Shown here piece after piece: positions 35,558 through 40,996 of a stretch of 40,996 nt of DNA; position 1 is the first letter of the stretch, and each line of letters begins with the position of its first letter. The translations under genes and the position numbers were made by a program. The notes beneath the pieces were generated by a model. It searched no databases, was not told where the DNA came from, and saw only the letters and a program-made list of their open reading frames with translations. The stretch comes from Patescibacteria group bacterium (GTDB lineage: Bacteria; Patescibacteriota; Patescibacteriia; Patescibacteriales; UBA12465): NCBI GenBank assembly GCA_027858435.1, contig JAQICS010000057.1, forward strand, positions 1 through 40,996, read 5' to 3'.

Positions 35558-36763
35558 TTATTTTTTCTCTTCCTTCTCTTCTGTATCTTCTTTATCTTCT
35601 TCCGTTTCTTCTTTTTCCTCTTCCTTATCTTCTTTATCTTCTACCTTGCCTTCTTTCTTTTCTTTTTTTGGCTTATCACTTATCGGCTTTAAACCTAAGC
35701 GATGTTCTTCTGGTGAAATACTGACAATTTCAAATTCTTTTTCTTCATCTACTTGATATGCTTCAGAAATCTTTTCCTTAGAATCAAGTCCTAATTGACT
35801 GATATGAGCTAGACCATGAATTTCTTCATCAAGTTTAACAAATAGTCCAAATGGATTAATCTTTAAAATTGTTCCATTAATAGTTTGTCCAACCTTATAT
35901 TTTGAACTAGCTTCAAGCCACGGATCTTCCATTAATTTTTTAGCACTTAAGAAAACTTTAGCACCATCAATTGAAATGATTTCCGCTTTAATACCGTCAC
36001 CAACTTTAAATAATTCATTTGGAGAATCAATTCTTTGCCAAGCTAATTCAGAAATATGAATTAAGCCTTCAATGTTTTCACCAAAAGTAACGAAGACACC
36101 GAAATTAGTAATCGCAGTGATTCTACCATCAACTTGAGTACCTATTTTATATTTATCAAGAGCTGGTTTTTGTTTTTTATTCCAAACATCTTTCTCAGAG
36201 AAAATAATCTTTCCTTCTTCTTCATCTAAGGTAATAACCATTACTTCAAATTCAGTACCTACAAATGATTTTAATTTTTCTAATATTTTTCCTTTATCAC
36301 CACCTGATACACGTGGGTAGTTTTCAGGAGCTAATTGAGAAACTGGTAGGAATCCATCAATTTGACAATAACGACTGATAAGACCACCTTTATTAGCGTC
36401 ACTAATCTTAACTGTAATAGTTTCTTTATTTTTATGAGCATCTCTTAACTCATTCCATGCTTTTTCTTGTCCAACTAATTTAAATGATAACTCAAGTTCT
36501 CCATTTTCATTCTCAGTATCAATAACTGCTGCTTCAATTTCATCACCAGGCTTTAATTCTCCATATTCAGGAACCTCATTATATAATTCTGGTCCACGAA
36601 CTACTCCCATTAAAATACCATTGATATCTAATTTTACTTCTGATTTAGAAGCTGAAACTACACGACCCTTAATAATATCTCCTACTTGAGGAATTTTAAT
36701 ATCGTCGTTTTCTAACATTTTTTCAAAATCAATATCGTGATTTTGATCTTTATTATTTTCCAT
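35558..36763 (-). CDS. rpsA: 30S ribosomal protein S1 (four S1 domains, acidic tail)
   Basis: 401 residues, typical of the four-domain S1 of Firmicutes-like lineages. S1 domains start near GDIIKGRVVSASKSEVKLDI (about 28), the ISDANKGGLISRYCQIDGFL region (about 117), GTQVDGRITAITNFGVFVTF (about 208) and GQTINGTILKINPFGLFVKL (about 293). The third and fourth domains keep the GVFV/GLFV and HISEL/HISQL motifs and should bind RNA. The last 45 residues are almost only Glu, Lys and Asp. S1 helps load mRNAs lacking Shine-Dalgarno sites, which fits the scarcity of such sites here. A structured leader precedes it. Confidence 0.93.
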   Translation of the reverse strand: MENNKDQNHDIDFEKMLENDDIKIPQVGDIIKGRVVSASKSEVKLDINGILMGVVRGPELYNEVPEYGELKPGDEIEAAVIDTENENGELELSFKLVGQEKAWNELRDAHKNKETITVKISDANKGGLISRYCQIDGFLPVSQLAPENYPRVSGGDKGKILEKLKSFVGTEFEVMVITLDEEEGKIIFSEKDVWNKKQKPALDKYKIGTQVDGRITAITNFGVFVTFGENIEGLIHISELAWQRIDSPNELFKVGDGIKAEIISIDGAKVFLSAKKLMEDPWLEASSKYKVGQTINGTILKINPFGLFVKLDEEIHGLAHISQLGLDSKEKISEAYQVDEEKEFEIVSISPEEHRLGLKPISDKPKKEKKEGKVEDKEDKEEEKEETEEDKEDTEEKEEKK

Positions 36764-36913
36764 ATTATTTTAGCTCAATTCTTTTTTTCCAATAAAAAAC
36801 TGAGCTTAACCCCGTCTAAACGAAGCTCTTTGGCTGCCTTCACTCCAAAGATTTAATTATAGGCATTTATTAATTTGTTTATATATTCTAATAGATATAT
36901 TGTTAATTGTCAA
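36764..36913 (-). promoter_or_regulatory. rpsA promoter and structured leader
   Basis: On the minus strand TTGACA (36908-36913), 17-nt spacer, TAGAAT (36885-36890). The leader of about 115 nt has a CTTTGG/CCAAAG hairpin and, next to the ATG, an AGCTCA/TGAGCT stem extended by A and T runs (about 36774-36817). No Shine-Dalgarno site is present. S1 autoregulates through its leader in E. coli; the same is possible here. Confidence 0.65.
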
Positions 36914-36914
36914 C

Positions 36915-36937
36915 TATGTTCCATAGCTTGAACATTA
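36915..36937 (+). repeat. 23-bp palindromic repeat, copy 2
   Basis: Identical to 16006-16028. It lies between the U-tract of the ncRNA terminator and the -35 box of the rpsA promoter. Confidence 0.85.
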
Positions 36938-36976
36938 AAAAAAGAAAAAAGGTCACTTCCGAAGATAGTGACCTTT
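36938..36976 (-). terminator. Terminator of the unassigned RNA
   Basis: On the minus strand AAAGGTCACT pairs with AGTGACCTTT (36967-36976 with 36948-36957) over a 9-nt loop. A long T-rich tract down to 36938 follows. Confidence 0.85.
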
Positions 36977-37183
36977 AATAGTTTTAGATACCGCGTTTTT
37001 TTGCGCTTACGCACAGAGCTTCGGTTCTATAATTATTCTTCTCCATTTTCATTCCTTCGACAAATCTAGATCTTTATACCTTAGCTACTGTTCTGGGTAT
37101 TTTACCCTTTAACTTGGGACAATAAACTGCGCTGATTGATTTTAATTTTAGCCCAAGCTTTCTCTAAAACTACACTTTTTTAT
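36941..37183 (-). ncRNA. Unassigned structured RNA of about 243 nt
   Basis: The unit has its own promoter and a strong terminator but no reading frame of note. The ends pair through a perfect 10-bp stem, TAGTTTTAGA (37163-37172) with TCTAAAACTA (36979-36988). Inside are an 8-bp stem AGCTTGGG/CCCAAGTT (37152-37159 with 37111-37118, one G-U), a GGGTA/TACCC hairpin (37095-37107) and a TGCG/CGCA hairpin (37002-37013) inside an ACCG/CGGT stem. It lacks the features I know for tmRNA, RNase P RNA, SRP RNA or tRNA. It could be a divergent 6S-like RNA or a lineage-specific RNA. Transcript ends are predicted. Confidence 0.6.
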
Positions 37184-37189
37184 GTCTTA

Positions 37190-37217
37190 ATTATATCATA
37201 TAATCTTAATTTGTCAA
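37190..37217 (-). promoter_or_regulatory. Promoter of the unassigned RNA
   Basis: On the minus strand TTGACA (37212-37217), 16-nt spacer, TATAAT (37190-37195), with TGA before the -10. The left end of the insertion sequence lies 9 nt upstream of the -35. Confidence 0.8.
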
Positions 37218-37230
37218 TGTATAAAGGGCT

Positions 37231-38463
37231 CTACGTTGAAAAGTGTGTATAGCTCCAGAGCAAAGCGAAGGGCAAAAGACCTAGAATAAGCTTCCTGACA
37301 TAAGTCTCCACATTCTTGAAGCCGAATGATTTTCTTTTGATTAATTTACACTTAGTATGAAGCCCTTCCGTGTAAGCGTTAGTAATCCGACATTTAAAAT
37401 AATTTAATATTTCTTGCTTCCAATGTGTCATGGTTCGACCCAATTCTTTGAGCTCATCTTCCTTAGAATTTCTTAACTCTGAAATTAATAATCCTATTTT
37501 CTCTTTAGCCTCGTTATATTTTGTCGCTCGGTAAAGTAACCGAACTCTTTCTTTAGCTAGGTAGGCCTCAAACAGTTCCGGAAACAGACTAAAATATTTA
37601 TTCATTTTGTCTTTATCGCTCTCCGTCAAATCTTCTCTATTTTTATTCAACTCTTTTTTAATCGGTATCGCCATTCTCCTAGCTGACTGCAAAGTAGTCC
37701 TAACTTTCTGTAGGTGCATGAGAGCGCAAGCCACCACATGATAGTGATCAATGACAATAACCGCCTTAGGAAAATTGGCTACTAGCAGCCGATAATGCTT
37801 ATTAGTCATATCCATCGCCACTCCCTTCACTTTAGCCCGTATTTCCGGGCTTAAACGCTTCAGGAAGCGTTCTAAATCAACTTGATGCTCTGAAGGAAGA
37901 ATGGTTAGTAGTTCTCTCAATTTTACTTCTGTAATTGTTAGTACCATATCTAACCCGCGAAAACTTTGGCCGTCCAGTCCCAAATATATCTCTTCTAATT
38001 CGGATAATCGTTTGACTTTCTCATCCAGTAATTTAAACGGATCAACATTATCATACAAACTATTTTTGAGCGCCTGATAGCCGATTTTATTTACCGTGCC
38101 TACTTCATTAAACGAATTCTTGGCCAAATAGCCTAACGACTGTTTAACGAAATTATCACTAACTCGAGAATATTTTTTAATGCTGGGCAATTCCTCGGAA
38201 AATACTTTCCGACATTTTAAACAAACCAATCTATCTCTTTTTATCTTTAGATAGATTAACTTTTCTTGAAAATGACTATGCTTTTTTAACCGATAATTAC
38301 CTTTGGCATGGCAAGATATTTTCAAACTTCCACAACCGGGGCACTTATTTTTATAACCTTTCTTTTTTCTTACTTTAACGATTAATTTTTGCTTTTTTGT
38401 TTCTTCCGTTGATTCTACTTTATAGCCTTGTATTTCTAGAAAATTTAGGATATTATTTTTCAT
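37231..38463 (-). CDS. ISL3-family transposase
   Basis: 410 residues, full length. The N-terminal zinc-binding region has CPGCGS (Cys41, Cys44) and CLKC (Cys81, Cys84), followed by a helical DNA-binding part. The DDE catalytic core reads YLGLDGQS (Asp164), VIDHYHVV (Asp239) and NAYTEGLHTKCKLIKRKS (Glu366), the ISL3 form; AMDMTNKHY with Asp218 is also typical. No frameshift or internal stop is visible, so the enzyme may be active. The stop codon and last residues lie inside the left inverted repeat. Upstream of the ATG, arms 38464-38480 and 38504-38520 (16 of 17 match) can form a hairpin touching the start codon, which would limit translation of read-through transcripts. Confidence 0.95.
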   Translation of the reverse strand: MKNNILNFLEIQGYKVESTEETKKQKLIVKVRKKKGYKNKCPGCGSLKISCHAKGNYRLKKHSHFQEKLIYLKIKRDRLVCLKCRKVFSEELPSIKKYSRVSDNFVKQSLGYLAKNSFNEVGTVNKIGYQALKNSLYDNVDPFKLLDEKVKRLSELEEIYLGLDGQSFRGLDMVLTITEVKLRELLTILPSEHQVDLERFLKRLSPEIRAKVKGVAMDMTNKHYRLLVANFPKAVIVIDHYHVVACALMHLQKVRTTLQSARRMAIPIKKELNKNREDLTESDKDKMNKYFSLFPELFEAYLAKERVRLLYRATKYNEAKEKIGLLISELRNSKEDELKELGRTMTHWKQEILNYFKCRITNAYTEGLHTKCKLIKRKSFGFKNVETYVRKLILGLLPFALLWSYTHFST

Positions 38464-38520
38464 AGAAGAGTTTTGTTAATTTTTAGCTTATATTCACTAA
38501 TATATTAACAAAATTCTTCT
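38464..38520 (-). repeat. Inverted repeat in front of the transposase start
   Basis: 17-nt arms 38464-38480 and 38504-38520, 16 matches, separated by 23 nt. The 3' arm on the message abuts the ATG at 38463. Confidence 0.8.
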
Positions 38521-38558
38521 TTTTTATACACACTTTTCGACATAGAGCCCTAAATCTA

Positions 38559-38587
38559 TTGACAATATTATAAAAGTGTGATATATT
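38559..38587 (+). promoter_or_regulatory. Promoter of the genes at 38696 and 40010
   Basis: TTGACA (38559-38564), 17-nt spacer, TATATT (38582-38587), with TGA before the -10. The leader of about 100 nt holds a TTTTTTATC/GATAAAAAA inverted repeat (38609-38617 with 38626-38634). It also has a short frame (38600-38647, 15 residues starting MRYFFIVLMIKK). Confidence 0.75.
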
Positions 38588-38695
38588 CTTATGAACACAA
38601 TGAGATACTTTTTTATCGTTTTGATGATAAAAAAGGCAGACGTATAGGGCAAAGGTAGCTCTTTAAAAACTGAATATAAACTATAAAAAATAGAT

Positions 38696-39988
38696 ATGGT
38701 ACAGAGAAACAGTAACAACAGAACCAGTGGAGGTAATACAAATAATTACCAACCAGAAATGGCTATAAGAGTTAGTCCTACTAGTCAAATAATTGACAAC
38801 GTCTGCGAAGTCTCATTAGAGGTTTCCGTACTCTTGAAAAACCGACCAATGGTTAATCAAGAGGTAATACTTAAAGAAGGCAATTCTCGAATTGCTCAAC
38901 CAAACACTGCCGGCAGTACCGGAGTAGATGGAATAGTAACACTTAATGCAAATTTTCCACTTCGTGATAAAGAGTATCAAAAGGTTTTAAGAATTTCATT
39001 AACAGGTAAAGCGGAATCTTTAAATGTACCGCTGTTAATACCCGCTAAGACTGAAAAGAAAAAACAAAAAAACATCTCAGAGTCTTTAGTGGTTATGAAA
39101 TACCAGAACGATAATGGTCAAGCTTCCTTTAAATGTCGAGTTCTAACAACCGATGGTGATGGAGTTCCAAAAAAGCAAGTAACTATTTGGTATAAAGGTT
39201 CTAATAAAAAAAGAACAACTGATAACAATGGTGAAGCGTTTTTTTATCCTTCTTCAATAATTGAGCCTGGAGAAGAAAACGCAATTACGTTTTCTGTTTC
39301 AGGAATTAAGGAATCGGCTAAGTTGAAACTACGTCGTAAGAAAAAACTTAAACAAGCCAAAGCTTTTTCTAGTAAATGGTGGTTAGGAGTTAATAATGGA
39401 CGAGCATTTATTCTAATGCTTCTAGCAATTTTCTTTTGGATTTTAGCTATTGGCGTTGGTTTTGGTGATCCAATTATTAGCAGAAAGTTATTTGTCGATG
39501 AAAATGGAATATCACCATATCAAAAATTGTATAACGAAACATTGCTTGAGTATGGACAAGAAATTAAAACCTTTGAGAGTGATGATTATTTCTTTTTTGA
39601 AAAGATCCCTAAGAAAAGTATTTGGAAAATAGCTTTCTTTTTAACGATAGCTTTCTTTATTTACTTTCCAATTGCTGCTCGTGAGGAAATAGCTGACGCC
39701 CTTGATGATGTCAGGTTAAAACTTGTTGACAAGGGCTCGGTAAAAGTTGATGATCCTTTCTTTGAAAAATTGCTTGCTTCAACTGAATCTCTTGGTTTTG
39801 CTTCGAACAAAAGCAACAAAGGAGTTCAATTTGGAGGAACAAAATCATTTGGTCTTTCAGGAGGTGGTGCAAAAAACCCTCAGGGAAAAGAAGATGATAA
39901 AGCTTTTGGTTCATCAATGTGGAGCTATATGGCACTTGACATTGCCACAGACCTTCTGATGGGTATTGTTAAAAGAGTATTTAAGTAG
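38696..39988 (+). CDS. Membrane protein with two Ig-like domains, function unknown
   Basis: 430 residues. A polar N-terminus (Asn/Ser-rich) is followed by two beta-sandwich, Ig-like or carboxypeptidase-regulatory-like domains (about 22-115 and 128-212). Each shows the pattern of a strand, then PMVNQEVILKEG or GVPKKQVTIWYKG, then a TDNNGEAFF or GVDGIVTLN turn. Two transmembrane segments lie at about 237-257 (ILMLLAIFFWILAIGVGFG) and 316-335 (IAFFLTIAFFIYFPIAA). The tail is Gly/Ser-rich. No signal peptide precedes the Ig domains, so their side of the membrane is uncertain. No family is recognised. It leads a two-gene unit with 40010-40885. Confidence 0.75.
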   Translation: MVQRNSNNRTSGGNTNNYQPEMAIRVSPTSQIIDNVCEVSLEVSVLLKNRPMVNQEVILKEGNSRIAQPNTAGSTGVDGIVTLNANFPLRDKEYQKVLRISLTGKAESLNVPLLIPAKTEKKKQKNISESLVVMKYQNDNGQASFKCRVLTTDGDGVPKKQVTIWYKGSNKKRTTDNNGEAFFYPSSIIEPGEENAITFSVSGIKESAKLKLRRKKKLKQAKAFSSKWWLGVNNGRAFILMLLAIFFWILAIGVGFGDPIISRKLFVDENGISPYQKLYNETLLEYGQEIKTFESDDYFFFEKIPKKSIWKIAFFLTIAFFIYFPIAAREEIADALDDVRLKLVDKGSVKVDDPFFEKLLASTESLGFASNKSNKGVQFGGTKSFGLSGGGAKNPQGKEDDKAFGSSMWSYMALDIATDLLMGIVKRVFK

Positions 39989-40009
39989 AAACCTTAAAAT
40001 CTTTATGTA

Positions 40010-40885
40010 ATGGAAGAAAATAATGAAAATCAAGATAATCAAACAATAGAAAACAATAACGATAATAATAAAGATTCTTTCTTTGTTAAACGCAAGCAAG
40101 AAATTGCTGCCGTTGTTGGTTTGATTATTCTTACTTTGCTCACCCATATTAGCTTATTTACTGTTCTACTTATAGGACTGTATTTAATAGCTACTGCTAT
40201 AATGAGCAAAAAAGCAACTAACTTAAAAACTCTAGCAAAGCTAATGAATATTATTTTAATAATATCTTTTGCTTACTTGGGTGTTTCAGAGATTATGTCT
40301 AGAAGTGCTGAGAAAAAATTTAATATTGGAGAAAAAATAGATCAAACTTTTTCTCAGCTTATGCCAGGTGATAATGAAATTAGGGCTGCTGATATTTTTG
40401 AAGATGAAAAGAAAAAAGCAGTAGAAGACTTTAGACCTTATTACCGTCAGCTTTTAAACGAAGGACGTGTTGAAGAGGCAGCTGAAATCTTTACTAAGTT
40501 TGAAGAAAAATGGAATTTTAAAGTACAAATTCAAAAAGCTGAAAGGACAAGAAAGAGTGAAACTAAAAAAGTGGATCAAAAAGGTGTGAGTCAAAATATT
40601 AAAAAATACTCGAGACCAAGTCCGCCAGTAATTAAAGATTCAATCTTTTATCCAGGAACTTACGAAATAGAAGTCAATAAAATAACTGATTTCTATATTG
40701 TTCCTGAATCTGATAATAAATATCAGTACTTTACGTTAGATTCTGAAGATAGAGAATATCAATTGATATTTTCAAACAAGAATTTGTATAATGCCAACTC
40801 ACAGATTTATGAGAAAGAATTGCGATTTAAACTGAAGGCAACTGGTAATGACAAGAAAGAAAAAATTACTATGACCGTTAGTTAA
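40010..40885 (+). CDS. Membrane protein of unknown function
   Basis: 291 residues. A charged, Asn-rich N-terminus is followed by two or three transmembrane helices (AAVVGLIILTLLTHISL and FTVLLIGLYLIATAIM at about 34-65, then NIILIISFAYLGVSEIM at about 78-94). A helical part (about 120-185, KKKAVEDFRPYYRQLL) and a beta-rich end (about 208-290) complete it. It starts 21 nt after the Ig-like membrane gene, and a terminator follows within 10 nt. The two probably act together at the cell envelope; this is inference from spacing and shared layout. No family recognised. Confidence 0.75.
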   Translation: MEENNENQDNQTIENNNDNNKDSFFVKRKQEIAAVVGLIILTLLTHISLFTVLLIGLYLIATAIMSKKATNLKTLAKLMNIILIISFAYLGVSEIMSRSAEKKFNIGEKIDQTFSQLMPGDNEIRAADIFEDEKKKAVEDFRPYYRQLLNEGRVEEAAEIFTKFEEKWNFKVQIQKAERTRKSETKKVDQKGVSQNIKKYSRPSPPVIKDSIFYPGTYEIEVNKITDFYIVPESDNKYQYFTLDSEDREYQLIFSNKNLYNANSQIYEKELRFKLKATGNDKKEKITMTVS

Positions 40886-40893
40886 AATAATAT

Positions 40894-40924
40894 GAGGGTG
40901 ATTAAAACAATCATCCTCTTTTTT
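40894..40924 (+). terminator. Terminator after the two-gene membrane unit
   Basis: GAGGGTGATT (40894-40903) pairs with AATCATCCTC (40909-40918), including one G-U, followed by six T. Confidence 0.85.
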
Positions 40925-40925
40925 A

Positions 40926-40955
40926 TTTACCAATATTATTAATTTGTGTTATAAT
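40926..40955 (+). promoter_or_regulatory. Likely promoter of the gene at the right edge
   Basis: TGT followed by TATAAT (40950-40955) is an excellent extended -10. The -35 (TTACCA, 40927-40932, 17-nt spacer) is weak. The predicted start is near 40962. Confidence 0.6.
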
Positions 40956-40980
40956 ATCTTTACAAACATAATTTAATTAT

Positions 40981-40996
40981 ATGAAAAAAATAAAAA
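40981..40996 (+). CDS. 5' end of a gene cut by the window edge
   Basis: ATG 40981 opens five codons (MKKIK) before the window ends. A promoter at the right distance and the Lys-rich start, common for exported or membrane proteins, support a real gene. Nothing more can be said. Confidence 0.5.

Larger units (their letters stand above)
37226..38550 (-). mobile_element. Complete ISL3-family insertion sequence, 1325 bp
   Basis: Terminal inverted repeats of 26 bp at 37226-37251 and 38525-38550 agree at 24 positions and begin GGGCTCTA with the core GAAAAGTGTGTATA, as in ISL3 elements. One transposase gene fills the element. The flanks share only TAAA next to each end, not the 8-bp target duplication usual for ISL3. 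It sits between the divergent promoters of the unassigned RNA and the gene at 38696. Confidence 0.93.

Noticed and set aside
36941-37183. Assignment of the RNA to tmRNA, RNase P or SRP
   Set aside because: No tRNA-like T arm or tag frame, no GAGGAAAGTCC-type RNase P core, and no SRP helix 8 GGAAG...AGCAG pattern.

Overview
The window is about 41 kb of AT-rich DNA (roughly 30% G+C by eye) from a bacterium that most resembles the Candidate Phyla Radiation (Patescibacteria, Parcubacteria-like). This placement is an inference. It rests on Lys/Glu/Asn-rich proteins, K/E-rich tails on ribosomal proteins, sparse Shine-Dalgarno sites, a 23S-5S locus with no adjacent 16S gene, and many family-unassigned membrane proteins beside a compact informational gene set. 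Most promoters read as sigma70-type TTGACA/TATAAT, often with a TGn extension of the -10.

Layout. (1) 1-1612: a partial gene end, a coiled-coil/membrane protein of unknown function and a tiny one-TM protein, closed by a terminator. (2) 1643-7417: polA, murD, murI and holA (DNA replication/repair and peptidoglycan precursors) in one direction. (3) 7516-7857: four tRNAs (Ile, fMet, Phe, Pro). (4) 7925-14769: a translation and RNA-metabolism block: rpsT, rpsO, NYN nuclease, pnp, rpsP, khpA, nrnA-like, a membrane protein and trmD. (5) 14774-15856: two small membrane proteins on the minus strand. (6) 15979-17288: a foreign-looking 1.3 kb cassette. It holds one G+C-rich 287-codon gene with a textbook promoter and Shine-Dalgarno site, between exact 26-bp direct repeats. 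(7) 17320-19633: infB-rbfA on the minus strand. (8) 19967-24115: rny, an HU gene, three tRNAs, a CorA-like-topology membrane protein and adk. (9) 24179-27278 minus: recA, a membrane-anchored acidic protein, a GlmU-like nucleotidyltransferase and a membrane protein. (10) 27378-30531 minus: 5S and 23S rRNA with a structured leader. (11) 30949-33467 minus: rpmF-nusB-rnc-pilT. (12) 33558-36763 minus: ftsH and rpsA. (13) 36941-37183 minus: a probable structured non-coding RNA with its own promoter and terminator. (14) 37226-38550: a complete ISL3-type insertion sequence. (15) 38696-40885: two membrane proteins of unknown function, then the start of another gene at the window edge.

Much of the content concerns making and turning over RNA and ribosomes. 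There are RNA nucleases (PNPase, RNase Y, RNase III, NrnA-like, NYN protein), ribosome assembly factors (RbfA, KhpA, NusB, IF-2) and ribosomal proteins S1, S15, S16, S20 and L32. MurD and MurI indicate peptidoglycan synthesis, and PilT indicates type IV pili.

Most worth a second look: the G+C-rich cassette and its repeats, the unassigned RNA at 36941-37183, a 23-bp palindromic repeat shared by those two loci about 21 kb apart, the attenuator-like 23S leader, and an initiator tRNA with C at position 33.
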